Notes: a model not told the origin generated them from the letters alone. Shown: positions 1-9,199, counted from the stretch's first letter. The stretch: 64,000 bases of DNA from Solibacillus faecavium (GCF_014836905.1 NZ_JACSPZ010000002.1:496001-560000), one strand, 5' to 3'. A program made the numbers and translations.

Positions 1-37
1 ATTAATGGTGGAGGGAGATTGAATTGCGTTATGGGAT

Positions 38-228
38 AAATAGAGGAACGAATTTCTCTTATTTCGAAAATAAAATGAGAAATGGTAAAAATAAGAGAAG
101 GGATTTCCGTTATTGATCTATAAAACATGAAATTTCAGATTTTTAACTAAAATAGCGGTAAAACGTTCCCTTATTTATCCTAAAAATGAGCTACATCATT
201 CAATTAACGGTAAAATCTCCCCTTATTT
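38..228 (-). repeat. Dispersed four-hairpin intergenic repeat, copy A
   Basis: This AT-rich stretch upstream of the first gene is the reverse complement of the repeats at 15297-15486 and 41899-42087. It holds four units, at about 38-64, 90-114, 150-176 and 202-228. Each is an imperfect dyad of the form AATAAGGG-N10-CCGTTATT. Unit starts are about 52, 60 and 52 bp apart, mirroring the other copies. No coding potential is seen. It looks like a structured intergenic repeat, possibly a non-autonomous element; its function is unknown. Confidence 0.85.
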
Positions 229-322
229 TAAAATGAAAAGTCCTAAATTCAAAAATAATCAAAAAAGATGTCCCTTTCTTCTTTCATTTTTGACATATGT
301 ATGATGAAGGGAGATGCAAATA

Positions 323-1102
323 ATGGTATTCGAATATTTAAAAACATATCAAACATTTAACTCAATTAAAGAAATGGACGAGGCAGTAGCGGCTCACCTA
401 GCTGAACATGAATTAACAGAAAGCGAGCGCAATGTAATTTTACGTATCGCACAATCTGCACTTGCGTATCCTGGCGCAGCGCATTTAAAGGCAAAGACAA
501 TTGCCGATAGTATCGGGATTAGCATGAAAACGGTTTATCGCGCTGTTAAAAAAGCAGCAGATCTCGGGATTTTATGTGTCGTAGCGAGCACGAAACTAAA
601 TGGAATAAAAGGTGCGAACATTTATCAAATTTTACATGTCCCATCGGAAATGTCCGATCGGGTCTCATCTGAAGAAGTGCATGAAATCGAGGTTAGTGAA
701 GATATTTCGAGTAACGAAACTATTTCTTTTAATCTTTTTAAAACAAGCTCTTTAAAAGAAATATATAATAATACGCTCACACAGATGAATGAGTGGCAAA
801 AAACATTGTATGAGTTTTTAATGAGTTTACCGTTAAACGATGATTTAAAGGACGGGTTACGGTCCGCTATTTTAGCTACACCGATTCAAAATATGCGAGA
901 GTTTACGATAGCTAAAGATGCAATGTGGCGCATTATTCAAGATATTCATGATGGTAAATTAACGATTCGAACAACTTTACGTGCAATATATAAAGGGGCG
1001 TATGACAAGGCAGTAGCACGCCCTGTTTTGCCGGAAAAAGAGCAGCAACTGCATCCAAATACAAGACCTGTCCCTTTTTATGACTGGCTGACAGAGCGTT
1101 GA
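323..1102 (+). CDS. Helix-turn-helix replication/plasmid-type DNA-binding protein
   Basis: The 259-residue protein has a winged helix-turn-helix near residues 30-100. Its segment KAKTIADSIGISMKTVYRAVKKAADLGIL is read here as the HTH (quoted only by its ends: KAKTIADS to DLGIL), followed by a short beta-wing. This layout is common in Bacillus proteins annotated simply as helix-turn-helix domain proteins, some related to plasmid or phage replication initiators. The C-terminal 130 residues have no motif I recognise. The start is placed at ATG 323 because GAAGGGAG at 306-313 sits 9 bases upstream; the earlier ATG at 314 directly abuts that ribosome site. It is monocistronic, downstream of repeat copy A. 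A DNA-binding role is fairly secure; the target is unknown. Confidence 0.6.
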   Translation: MVFEYLKTYQTFNSIKEMDEAVAAHLAEHELTESERNVILRIAQSALAYPGAAHLKAKTIADSIGISMKTVYRAVKKAADLGILCVVASTKLNGIKGANIYQILHVPSEMSDRVSSEEVHEIEVSEDISSNETISFNLFKTSSLKEIYNNTLTQMNEWQKTLYEFLMSLPLNDDLKDGLRSAILATPIQNMREFTIAKDAMWRIIQDIHDGKLTIRTTLRAIYKGAYDKAVARPVLPEKEQQLHPNTRPVPFYDWLTER

Positions 1103-1262
1103 AAGAAAACCTCTTCAACTATCCATTTTCGAAGTACAATAAGTTAAGAGTCCTTCTTCATACGCTAAAATTACCTGTCAACGCGTTTTTTCTGCCTGTT
1201 ACTGGCAAAATCAAGTATATAAAAATTCGAATGCTACAATGAAATCATGAAAGGAGCAGTGT

Positions 1263-1715
1263 ATGAAAGTCCACTTACATATAGAAAACGACCGCACAGA
1301 AATCGAAGTTCATATCCATGCACCAAAATTTGATGAAACAGTCGAACAATTGATGAAAAAAATTAATAACTCAACACCTGAAAGTATTGCCGGCTATTCC
1401 AATGGAGACATTCATTTACTAAAATCTCGTGAAATTTATTCGATTTTTACCGAAAATGGAAAAGTATTTTTACAAACAGATGAAGAAGAATTTGAAGCAA
1501 AGAATAAACTTTATGAATTAGAAGAACGTTTTCACTCTAGCTTTATACGAGTCAATAAATCCATGCTCGTAAACATCGATAAAATTGTTTCCATCCAATC
1601 AAAAGTGCTTGGCAACCCACAAGTCATTTTAGCAAATGAAACAGTTGTCCCTGTCAGCCGAAATTATTTCAAACTGCTAAAGGAAGCACTTGGATTAGGA
1701 GGTGTGAGCAAATGA
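1263..1715 (+). CDS. LytTR-domain DNA-binding regulator
   Basis: The 150-residue protein ends in a LytTR DNA-binding domain (about residues 45-145). Features seen are the IHLLKSREIYSIFTENGKV strand region, the RVNKSMLVNIDKI motif and the closing VPVSRNYFKLLKEALG helix. It has no receiver domain, so it is a stand-alone LytTR regulator rather than a two-component response regulator. AAGGAG lies 6 bases before the ATG, and TACAAT at 1235-1240 is a possible -10. Its stop overlaps the next start as ATGA, so it is translationally coupled to a DUF3021 membrane protein. In the known LytTR regulatory systems such a membrane partner inhibits the regulator. The adjoining ABC transporter is the likely target, by inference. 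Confidence 0.88.
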   Translation: MKVHLHIENDRTEIEVHIHAPKFDETVEQLMKKINNSTPESIAGYSNGDIHLLKSREIYSIFTENGKVFLQTDEEEFEAKNKLYELEERFHSSFIRVNKSMLVNIDKIVSIQSKVLGNPQVILANETVVPVSRNYFKLLKEALGLGGVSK

Positions 1716-2122
1716 AAAACTTTTTAATTAGCTGCTTTGTCAGTGTTTTTATGTCTTATTTTATCATCGCACTCATTACGTACAATGACACGTCTATAAC
1801 CTGGTCTGGTGCAGAGTTGTTACACCAATTTTTATTCGCCCTTTCATTAGGTGTCATCATTGGTTGTGCAAACAATTTATTTTTAATTAAACATTGGCCT
1901 TATGTAGCGGTTTTAGCACTTCATTACGTAATTGTCCTTTGCTCCGTATTTATAGTCGGGCTTTTTGGGAAATGGTTTTCTTTTGATGAACCGTCTACCT
2001 TCTTCCTTTTATTTATTCAGTCAACATCCATTTATATTATCGTTTGGTGCTTTATTTTCCTTTCGATTAAACGCGATATTAAACGAATGAATGATGTTTT
2101 AAAACAAAATCGAGGTGAATAA
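1712..2122 (+). CDS. DUF3021-family four-helix membrane protein
   Basis: The 136-residue protein is mostly four hydrophobic helices, near residues 5-25, 38-58, 66-88 and 97-122, with a basic C-terminal tail (IKRDIKRMNDVLKQNR). This matches DUF3021 membrane proteins that are paired with stand-alone LytTR regulators. It is coupled to the regulator by a 4-base ATGA overlap and has an AGGAGGTG ribosome site. The expected role, from the family, is to sequester or modulate the LytTR protein at the membrane. Confidence 0.8.
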   Translation: MKNFLISCFVSVFMSYFIIALITYNDTSITWSGAELLHQFLFALSLGVIIGCANNLFLIKHWPYVAVLALHYVIVLCSVFIVGLFGKWFSFDEPSTFFLLFIQSTSIYIIVWCFIFLSIKRDIKRMNDVLKQNRGE

Positions 2123-2124
2123 CA

Positions 2125-3054
2125 TTGACTTATGCCATTGAAGTCTCGAAATTAAAAAAGCATTTTGGTTCGATCGAAGCGGTAAAAGGGATTGATTTCC
2201 AAGTAAAAAAAGGCTCTTTATTCGCATTTTTAGGTAGTAACGGAGCCGGTAAATCGACGACGATTGAAATATTATGTACATTACTTGAAAAAACAAGCGG
2301 GGATGTAACGATTAATGGGTACCGACTTGGAACGATGAAGGATAATGATCGGATCAGGCAATCAATTGGGATTGTTTTTCAGCAAAGCCTGCTTGATAAA
2401 GAACTGACTGTGAAGGAAAATATTATCCATCGTGGTCGCTTTTATCAATTAACGAAAGCACAGTTAATAGAAAATTATCGTTTCGTTTGGCAATATTTAA
2501 AGCTTGGTGAAATAGAGAATAAAAAATATAGCCAATTGTCTGGTGGCCAGCGTAGACGAGCCGATATTGCCCGCGCAATAATCCATAAGCCTTCGATTTT
2601 ATTTCTAGACGAACCGACTACTGGGCTCGACCCTCACACTCGAAAATTCGTATGGGAAACGGTTGAACGACTAAGGAAAGAGATTGGTATGACGATATTT
2701 TTAACAACCCATTACATGGAGGAAGCAACAAATGCGGATCAAATAGTTGTCATTAAAAAGGGAGAAATTATCGCTCAAGGCACACCTAATGAATTAAAAG
2801 AACGCTTTGCATCTGATCAGCTGGTGCTTTCCTTTAAAAAAGAAATAGATATTGAACATATTTCCGAACAAATTGGCTGTGAAATGGTGCAATTCGGTGA
2901 TGTTTATAAAGTGAATATCCCATCTACTTTACATGCGATTCCGATTATCGAACGGATTCAACCTTCCCTTGCATCATTTGAGGTGATTAAAGGCTCGATT
3001 GATCAAGTATTTATTCAGATTAATGAGGAAGCAGGTGACATAAATGCTACTTAG
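2125..3054 (+). CDS. ABC transporter ATP-binding protein (drug/antibiotic type)
   Basis: This is a 309-residue ABC ATPase of the DrrA/CcmA type. Walker A is GSNGAGKST (about 38-46), the signature is LSGGQRRRADIARAI, Walker B is ILFLDEPTTGLDP and the switch is TTHYMEEA. A C-terminal extension of about 90 residues after the nucleotide-binding domain is usual for this subfamily. It starts at TTG 2125 with GAGGTGA about 7 bases upstream, 2 bases after the DUF3021 gene. It overlaps the permease that follows by 11 bases. The LytTR/DUF3021/ATPase/permease order suggests a self-regulated export or resistance system; the substrate is not evident. Confidence 0.9.
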   Translation: MTYAIEVSKLKKHFGSIEAVKGIDFQVKKGSLFAFLGSNGAGKSTTIEILCTLLEKTSGDVTINGYRLGTMKDNDRIRQSIGIVFQQSLLDKELTVKENIIHRGRFYQLTKAQLIENYRFVWQYLKLGEIENKKYSQLSGGQRRRADIARAIIHKPSILFLDEPTTGLDPHTRKFVWETVERLRKEIGMTIFLTTHYMEEATNADQIVVIKKGEIIAQGTPNELKERFASDQLVLSFKKEIDIEHISEQIGCEMVQFGDVYKVNIPSTLHAIPIIERIQPSLASFEVIKGSIDQVFIQINEEAGDINAT

Positions 3055-3910
3055 TTTAGTCAGCCGAAATAACAAAGTATTCCTCAGAAATAAATTGCTC
3101 GTTTTCTTCTCTTTGCTTTCAGTCCTTATTTTAATTGGTCTTTACGCTATTTTTTTGCAGAATCTTCAGGTTAACTCCATCGCGGAATATGTTGCTGTCA
3201 CACCTGAAATTGAAGTACTAGTCAGTGAATGGATGGTCGCTGGACTTTTATCAATAATCGCCATGTCGGCAACTCTCGGGGTATTTGGGATTTATATAAA
3301 AGATTTAGAATCAAAAACGACAGCAGATTTTTTAGTAACTGCTGCTTCGCGATATAAAATACAGTTAAGCTATGTAATCAGTTCTTTTATTATTGGGTTT
3401 TCCATGACTTTTATCGGATTTATTTGCTGTGAAATTTTCATCGTTTCCATTGGCGGTGAATGGCTTTCTCCCATCGCAATGTTAAAAGCAATCGGTATTT
3501 TAATTTTAGCGGTGGTCATGAGTAGTATGATCAATTTATTTATCGTGTTATTTATTAATACGGAAACGGCATTTTCTACAGTGAGCACAATTAGTGGGAC
3601 AGTATTAGGGTTTCTATGCGGTATCTACGTTCCGATGGCAGTATTACCGAGCGCTGTTCAATCTGTCATCCACTTCTTCCCGGTAAGCCATATAACTGTA
3701 TTACTACGCGATGTATTTACTGCACAATCCGTTGAAAAAGTATTTGCCGGAAATGACGTTTATGCTAGAACGTACAAAGTTGATTATGGTGTCATGTATG
3801 AAATAAACGGCTCCATTCTTTCAAGTATGACGAGTTTACTATTTGTACTTACTACGATTATTGTGCTTGGTACTTTGTCCACTTTATTGTTTAGAAGGAA
3901 GTATAAATAG
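3044..3910 (+). CDS. ABC-2 type transporter permease
   Basis: The 288-residue integral membrane protein has six predicted helices, starting at about residues 17, 62, 108, 140, 172 and 258. A large polar loop lies between helices 1 and 2, as in ABC-2 permeases. It is the membrane partner of the preceding ATPase, with an AGGTGA ribosome site inside the ATPase gene. The operon ends with the strong terminator that follows. The family is clear; the cargo is unknown. Confidence 0.85.
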   Translation: MLLSLVSRNNKVFLRNKLLVFFSLLSVLILIGLYAIFLQNLQVNSIAEYVAVTPEIEVLVSEWMVAGLLSIIAMSATLGVFGIYIKDLESKTTADFLVTAASRYKIQLSYVISSFIIGFSMTFIGFICCEIFIVSIGGEWLSPIAMLKAIGILILAVVMSSMINLFIVLFINTETAFSTVSTISGTVLGFLCGIYVPMAVLPSAVQSVIHFFPVSHITVLLRDVFTAQSVEKVFAGNDVYARTYKVDYGVMYEINGSILSSMTSLLFVLTTIIVLGTLSTLLFRRKYK

Positions 3911-3911
3911 C

Positions 3912-3953
3912 AAAAAAAGAGTGTTGCACCCTTCTCCGCAATACTCTTTTTTT
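3912..3953. terminator. Bidirectional terminator between convergent genes
   Basis: The hairpin AAAAAAAGAGTGTTGC / GCAATACTCTTTTTTT has a 10-base loop. A-rich and T-rich flanks on both sides let it serve the ABC operon on the plus strand and the lipoprotein gene on the minus strand. Confidence 0.9.
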
Positions 3954-4497
3954 AATTTACTTCAACCACTACAACATTAACAACCGGATAACGTTCGTAT
4001 GCTTCGATGAACTCTTTTTTCTCTTCAACAGATAAATTTAAAGGCTCTGTGTAGGTTGTTGAATCTTCTTCAGACAATGAACCATACATGCCAATTCGGT
4101 ATTGCCCTTTTTTTGTTATCACATCATTTTCTGCCGCTTTAAAAATTACGCCCCATTCAGACGTTTCCACGAACATTTTTTTAGATACGGCATGATTCTT
4201 ATCTTGAATTGCTCCTACTAAAAACAACTCCGCTGAATTATCTGCTCTAAACATAGACAACTGAACTTTGCCGTTCCCTTCGAAGTTGTTGCCAAAATAA
4301 ATATCTCTGTCATCCATAAATTGACCGTTTTCATAAACTTCTACAAACATTGTGACACTATGTTCTTCTTTCAGATCAAATGCTTGTTGAAGATTAAACT
4401 CAGCGGCACTCGATAGGATGTCTTCACCTGGTTCAGCTTCATCCGAACATCCTACTAGTGGTAGACATAATAATATTACTAGTAATAATCTTTTCAT
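3952..4497 (-). CDS. Putative lipoprotein of unknown function
   Basis: The 181-residue protein starts MKRLLLVILLCLPLVGC, a short lipoprotein signal peptide with lipobox LVGC, so the mature Cys is at about residue 17. The rest is soluble and acidic, with a C-terminal segment NLSVEEKKEFIEAYERYP. No family is recognised. The ATG at 4497 is chosen because AGGGGTG lies 9 bases upstream; the GTG at 4509 would overlap that site. It follows a minus-strand membrane protein gene at 4524-5180 by 26 bases, so the two probably form an operon ending at the shared terminator. Confidence 0.75.
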   Translation of the reverse strand: MKRLLLVILLCLPLVGCSDEAEPGEDILSSAAEFNLQQAFDLKEEHSVTMFVEVYENGQFMDDRDIYFGNNFEGNGKVQLSMFRADNSAELFLVGAIQDKNHAVSKKMFVETSEWGVIFKAAENDVITKKGQYRIGMYGSLSEEDSTTYTEPLNLSVEEKKEFIEAYERYPVVNVVVVEVN

Positions 4498-4523
4498 CTG
4501 TAGCAACACCCCTATAGTAGTAT

Positions 4524-5180
4524 TTATAGATTTCTTGAACGCTGCCCTTCTGTAAGTTTTATATGGATATTAGACGAACTTCCACCATCAATATGCTTAG
4601 GAATACCTGTCACATCCAATAATTCATTGAATTGAATCGACTCTTTTCTGTTTGCTTCGATTGTCACATGAAATGGTCCGGCAACATTCATCAGAGACTG
4701 CATTCTAATTCCGTCCTCGTCATAGAAATGTGAATCTATAAACTCCAGTTGAAAAGATACCGTTTCATTACTCCGATTATGTAGTACAAGACTACATTCC
4801 CCATTTAATAAGTCCTCACTCATATAATCAAAATTGCAATTGCCGTTACCATCATACTTGATCGCATAAATACCTTCTGCAAATGTTTCTTGGAAAATTG
4901 TAATAAGTGCCCATGGTAGTAAGGCAAAAGCCAATATTACCAATACCAATGTTCTAAAATGATACTTTTTCAATCCAATTTGCAATAAAACAAGCGAAAT
5001 AATGAATAACACTGAAGTGAAAATGCCAAGAAATACATAGCCTTCTTCATTTCGTATAGGAAACGTCATAAATGTTGACCGGGCTTTTATCATTTCGTTA
5101 TTTGGAAACGGAAAATAAATAGACATACAAATCACTAAAAGAATGAAGGAAATAGCAATTGCTAATTTATTTTTAATCAT
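4524..5180 (-). CDS. Membrane protein of unknown function
   Basis: The 218-residue protein has three N-terminal hydrophobic helices (about residues 5-25, 48-68 and 78-98). A roughly 115-residue extracytoplasmic beta-rich domain with paired Cys (NGNCNFDYM and NGECSLVLH) follows. The ATG at 5180 has AAGGAGGG 5 bases upstream; the upstream in-frame GTG has no ribosome site. It is the first gene of a two-gene minus-strand unit with the downstream lipoprotein. No family name is supported. Confidence 0.7.
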   Translation of the reverse strand: MIKNKLAIAISFILLVICMSIYFPFPNNEMIKARSTFMTFPIRNEEGYVFLGIFTSVLFIISLVLLQIGLKKYHFRTLVLVILAFALLPWALITIFQETFAEGIYAIKYDGNGNCNFDYMSEDLLNGECSLVLHNRSNETVSFQLEFIDSHFYDEDGIRMQSLMNVAGPFHVTIEANRKESIQFNELLDVTGIPKHIDGGSSSNIHIKLTEGQRSRNL

Positions 5181-5305
5181 ACTTTCCCTCCTTGTGCTCA
5201 TATTCGAAAAGAAATCTGTTAAATCATCAAAGCTCTATGATAGTATTACCATATACTAATTTTTTTGGGAAATTAATTTCCACCAAGATTTCAGGAGATG
5301 TTATT

Positions 5306-5503
5306 ATGACTGAAGACAAATTTTTTAGCAAACCGATGATTTTTTTATATTGTATAGCTTTAATACTTTGGAGCTATTTACTAACCTATTTGGAAGTAAA
5401 TATATATTTTATCATACTTAATCCAATAAATTTCGCATTATTCTTTAATATTGTGTATGGAATCATGCATCAGAAAAAAATCAAATCAGCTTCTTCCTTG
5501 TAA
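5306..5503 (+). CDS. Small two-helix membrane protein
   Basis: The 65-residue hydrophobic protein has two predicted membrane helices, about residues 11-30 and 34-52, and a basic tail HQKKIKSASSL. AGGAG at 5293-5297 lies 8 bases before ATG 5306. This makes the longer reading from 5192 unlikely. It stands alone. The function is unknown, and the small size leaves some doubt that it is expressed. Confidence 0.5.
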   Translation: MTEDKFFSKPMIFLYCIALILWSYLLTYLEVNIYFIILNPINFALFFNIVYGIMHQKKIKSASSL

Positions 5504-5513
5504 GAGGTAATTA

Positions 5514-5653
5514 AATAAGCGGAGCATTTACCGTTATTTGCATGAGCATGCTAGTTTCATGAGGAAATAAGGGGAGATTTTCCCCTTAAGTTCGAAAAAA
5601 CGACCTCATACTGTGTAATTTTGGAGAATAAGCGGAATTTCTCCTCTTATTTT
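5514..5653 (+). repeat. Degraded copy D of the four-hairpin repeat
   Basis: Three recognisable units remain. One is AATAAGCGG..ACCGTTATTT at 5514-5541, one is AATAAGGGGAGATTTTCCCC near 5564-5585, and one is AATAAGCGG..CTCTTATTT at 5628-5653. Spacing and sequence have drifted from copies A-C. It lies between convergent genes. Confidence 0.55.
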
Positions 5654-5671
5654 AGCCCAGGTGGTAGTATA

Positions 5672-5697
5672 AAAAGCCGAAACCCGATATCTAGGCT
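5672..5697 (-). terminator. Probable terminator of the HEAT-like gene
   Basis: On the minus strand AAGCC..GGCTT forms a short stem with a 15-base loop, followed by a TTTTT run, shortly after the stop codon at 5712. The stem is only 5 bp. Confidence 0.5.
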
Positions 5698-5711
5698 TCG
5701 ACTTTCTAGGC

Positions 5712-7541
5712 TTATGCCAGCAGCTGCTTAGCAATTTCTTTAACATCTTTATCTTTCGCTTCTTTTGCATAACGCAAAGCAAGCTGTTCAATCTCCGTAC
5801 CTTGCCAAGAAGATTTATTATATCTACATAATGTTTGCATCGCAATATATTGCAGGTGGTAGTCAGCCGTTTTTAAAGTTTTAATTAAAAATTTTAAACC
5901 AGCTCCGTCATACTGATCCAATTCCTCCAACAGGACTAATACGACCATTTTTTGATTCTCTGTTAGGTCATTGAAATCCCCAAATGAATCTGTAAATTTA
6001 ATAAGCTGTTCGATAATTTGTTCATTTTCAGCAGTGAATAATGCCATGTAATACTTATAGTTTTCCGGGTTAGCCTTTATTTTCTCGAACATTATATTAG
6101 TAATATCAGCGTGATAGTATTGTGCTGTTGCGATTGCATAATCCTCATCTTCTACCCCATGATTTAATGTATCAATTGCCTGTTGCAAATACTCCGGATT
6201 TTTTGCTATATCCTCTATATTTTCTTCTACTGCTCGTTTTTCATGGGGCTTCCAGTTTGTTGAGAAACGATCATCCCATGTTTCTTCATCATATTGTAAA
6301 TATTCATGAATTTGCGTTAGTATATAAAACTGCTTAAGTGTGCGGCAATGTGTTTTTGCATGATATGTGTAGCGCATCAGCACTTGACCTGCATATTCAT
6401 AATCATCCATTGTTTGATAAGAACCTTCATATAGCAATGCTAAAATAATGGTACCGGCACCTTGAAATACTTTTTCAGAAATGGCAGACTCATGCAATTC
6501 TATATCAAGCTTTCCTTTATTTGCACATATTAAAGCAGACGCATTGCCTGGAACTGTATCCTTTAATCCTTCAAGCAGTATCCACTGACGGATGTCCTCA
6601 TTAGTTGCATCTAAAAAGTTCAACGCCTCTAACTTACCCCATCCTGTTACATTTTTTGCAATATACCAAACCGCCTCATTGCTGCTTGTCGTTCCGTTTG
6701 TTAAGGCGAAAAGAGCTACCCCTGTAAATTCTTCGTGAAGTGCGATTATTTTAAGGCGCTCTTTCAGTTCTTCACAATTTCCTGTCCCTAAAATAACAAG
6801 CGCAAATTTCACCACTTCTCGATGTGCAGCGTGCTCAAGTAACCAAATTGCTTCTTCCTTTACCCGACTTTCCTCTTTTTCGATTCCAGAAAACTGTTCT
6901 AAAAACTCATAATAATAACTAATTACTTTTTCATCTTTTATTTTTTCGTAAGTAGCTTTCCGAGTTTCATCAGTTGGATTGTTTATCTGTTCTAAAAACA
7001 GTTTGATCAGCTTTTTAGTATAAAATGGCGTTACTTCTTCTGTATGAAGCTGATCTGCAAATCCAGGTGCATGTTTTGGATGAAATTCATCATATAAAAA
7101 CGCATCATCCGGTAAATCTTTTGTTATTAATTTTTGGTTTGCATGAAATTGCTGTTCAATATATGGCACGATAAATTCCTTATTGGACCAGGGTAAAAAT
7201 TGTAGTTTCATCGCATCATGTAAAAGCTCTTTTCCGTCTACTTTGACCGTTACGTTCAGTTTTACAAATCCGCCTATTTTGACAAATACTTTATGTTTCT
7301 TCCCACTACTAGAATGAAACGTCCCTTTCAATGTTGAAAACGGCAAAATATGTGACCAGATGGATTTCCGAACGTTTTGGGCAATAATTTCACCATCAAC
7401 CTTTAATACTTCCTCCAGCATCTCATTAATAATCTCTATTTTATGTCCCTCAAAATCGAGGACCCAATATTTTTCAACCTCTTTTGCTACATCATTTTGT
7501 ATATTGCGCATTTCTCGCTTAAACTCTTCTTTAAATCCCAT
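5712..7541 (-). CDS. Large HEAT-repeat-like protein of unknown function
   Basis: The 609-residue soluble protein has no signal peptide. Residues 1-130 are mixed. Residues 180-609 are almost wholly helical, with recurring pairs of amphipathic helices resembling HEAT/ARM repeats; examples are REVVKFALVILGTGNCEELK and KTADYHLQYIAMQTLCRY. AGGAG lies 7 bases before the ATG. It is monocistronic and flanked by intergenic repeats. Such repeats usually act as protein-binding scaffolds, but nothing here names a partner. Confidence 0.6.
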   Translation of the reverse strand: MGFKEEFKREMRNIQNDVAKEVEKYWVLDFEGHKIEIINEMLEEVLKVDGEIIAQNVRKSIWSHILPFSTLKGTFHSSSGKKHKVFVKIGGFVKLNVTVKVDGKELLHDAMKLQFLPWSNKEFIVPYIEQQFHANQKLITKDLPDDAFLYDEFHPKHAPGFADQLHTEEVTPFYTKKLIKLFLEQINNPTDETRKATYEKIKDEKVISYYYEFLEQFSGIEKEESRVKEEAIWLLEHAAHREVVKFALVILGTGNCEELKERLKIIALHEEFTGVALFALTNGTTSSNEAVWYIAKNVTGWGKLEALNFLDATNEDIRQWILLEGLKDTVPGNASALICANKGKLDIELHESAISEKVFQGAGTIILALLYEGSYQTMDDYEYAGQVLMRYTYHAKTHCRTLKQFYILTQIHEYLQYDEETWDDRFSTNWKPHEKRAVEENIEDIAKNPEYLQQAIDTLNHGVEDEDYAIATAQYYHADITNIMFEKIKANPENYKYYMALFTAENEQIIEQLIKFTDSFGDFNDLTENQKMVVLVLLEELDQYDGAGLKFLIKTLKTADYHLQYIAMQTLCRYNKSSWQGTEIEQLALRYAKEAKDKDVKEIAKQLLA

Positions 7542-7725
7542 TGTTACGCTCCTAATTTCTTATATATTACCCGTATATCATAACAATTTTTTCTATTTTT
7601 TTTAGTAAATAGCACTAAACAGACAAAATAATAGCAAAAGTATTCGAATTTCTTCACTTTAATGTCATTTTTCCCAAATTTAAATATAAAAAATATTCAT
7701 CATCATAAGTTGGGGATGACAAAAT

Positions 7726-7750
7726 GCCGCCTCGCGATAGCGCAAGCGGC
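7726..7750. other. Isolated GC-rich hairpin
   Basis: GCCGC..GCGGC, with an inner TCGC/GCGCAA core, forms a stable hairpin in the 371-base gap between two minus-strand genes. TTTATT follows on the plus strand, but no plus-strand gene precedes it. Apart from this and the terminator at 7876-7903 I see nothing in the gap. Confidence 0.5.
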
Positions 7751-7875
7751 TTTATTGGATGTTTTTTACTTCACTTTATAACGAAGGCAAAATTTTGGGA
7801 TTGGTGGACCTCGCAAACGGCAATAAAATGGAATTTCATTAGAAAAGCAACCCCATGTTATCGTGATGAGCCATA

Positions 7876-7903
7876 TAAAAAGGACTAGCATATTTACTAG
7901 TCC
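7876..7903 (-). terminator. Terminator of the quinone oxidoreductase gene
   Basis: On the minus strand GGACTAG-N8-CTAGTCC is followed by a T5 tract, just after the stop at 7913. Confidence 0.85.
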
Positions 7904-7912
7904 AAAATTTCA

Positions 7913-8890
7913 CTATTGTGTTCGTACAACGACTTTTCCGTTATGCTCACCATTAATAACTGCATCAAATGCAACGCTCGCCTCTTCTAAAGGATAGCTA
8001 TAACCGACTACTGGTTTAAGTTGCTGTTTTTCAAGCAATTTTGCTACTTCTTGAATAAGCTGCTGATGTTCTTCGGCCGTAACATTAAATAATACCATGC
8101 CTCGCACATCACACTCTTTTTGCATCATAAGACGGGGATTAATATTAATTTCCCCACGGTTTCCTACAATAACGATGACACCATGCTTTGCAATCATTTG
8201 CAAATCTGTTTGTAAATTCTCATTTGCCAAAAATTCAATAATCACATTTGGTCCTTTTCCATCTGTTTGCTCTAATACGGTATCAATCGTTTGCTCCGTA
8301 ATATGATCAAGAACAATATCTGCTCCTGCCTCTTTTACAAGCTGTTTTCCGGATTCCCGACTTGCTGTTCCAATTACTTTTGCTCCTAATGCTTTAGCAA
8401 TTTGAACAGCCTGTAAACCAACTGCACCACTTGCCCCGTGAATGAACACAGTTTGCCCTGCCTGAACATTTGCTCTTCCTACTACTGCCCGATATGCTGT
8501 TAAAGCTGGAATACCTAGCGCCGCGCCTTCTTCAAATGAAATATGTGCTGGTATTGGATGAACGAAGCGGCTTTCACAAACAATTTTTTCAGCAATCGTT
8601 CCAGTCGCTTGGCCATTTGGTAAACTTGCAATAAATACTCGATCTCCCACTTTTACATTTGTTACTTGCTTCCCAACCTCTTCCACAATACCTGCACCAT
8701 CTAACCCTGGTGTATATGGTAATTGAGGTTTTATCGCATATGTACCTGTTGATGTATAGACATCACTTGGATTGACTCCAGCTGCATAAAGGTTTATAAG
8801 TACTTCATTTTCAGCTGGTCCCTGTATTTCGGTTTGCTCTACCAATAAGTTTTCTGATGTACCAAATTGATTGATTCGTATCGCTTTCAA
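7913..8890 (-). CDS. NADPH:quinone oxidoreductase (zinc-free medium-chain reductase)
   Basis: The 325-residue medium-chain dehydrogenase/reductase belongs to the quinone oxidoreductase group. An N-terminal GroES-like domain (about 1-120, PYTPGLDGAGIV) is followed by a Rossmann fold with GASGAVGLQAVQIAKALG (about 147-165), the NADPH-binding motif. The catalytic and structural zinc ligands of true alcohol dehydrogenases are missing, as expected for this group. The likely reaction is NADPH-dependent reduction of quinones or reactive enones in the cytosol. TTG 8890 is preferred: it gives the usual MKAIRINQFG start, with GAGGTG about 6 bases upstream, whereas GTG 8899 overlaps that site. It is monocistronic with its own terminator. 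Confidence 0.85.
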   Translation of the reverse strand: MKAIRINQFGTSENLLVEQTEIQGPAENEVLINLYAAGVNPSDVYTSTGTYAIKPQLPYTPGLDGAGIVEEVGKQVTNVKVGDRVFIASLPNGQATGTIAEKIVCESRFVHPIPAHISFEEGAALGIPALTAYRAVVGRANVQAGQTVFIHGASGAVGLQAVQIAKALGAKVIGTASRESGKQLVKEAGADIVLDHITEQTIDTVLEQTDGKGPNVIIEFLANENLQTDLQMIAKHGVIVIVGNRGEININPRLMMQKECDVRGMVLFNVTAEEHQQLIQEVAKLLEKQQLKPVVGYSYPLEEASVAFDAVINGEHNGKVVVRTQ

Positions 8891-9199
8891 TAACCTCACC
8901 TCGAAATATATAGTATTTTAAGAATATTAGAAATTTTACTTTTTGTATAGCGATTGCCATTTAAAAATATTGCTCAGTTGTTTAGTAAGAGAAATATGGA
9001 TTTATAACAAGAAGGAGTATACACGATTTTATGCAAGATAGAGAACACCGGTATTTGTATAGACTTATTCTAAAACATTGTCAATGAAGCTTAGCTTTTA
9101 CACTTGTATACTAATCAATGATATGCACAGCGCCTGAAATAAAGGATTTATAAATGATTAAAATGGACATAATTGAATGAGGAAGGGGGTATTCAAATT

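Noticed and set aside
5606-5845. Minus-strand 79-codon frame
   Set aside because: It overlaps the 3' end of the HEAT-like gene in another frame and has no ribosome site.
9031-9087. 18-codon frame upstream of czcD with GAAGGAG
   Set aside because: Ribosome-site spacing is 13 bases, the charged peptide has no recognisable character, and no promoter or partner supports it.
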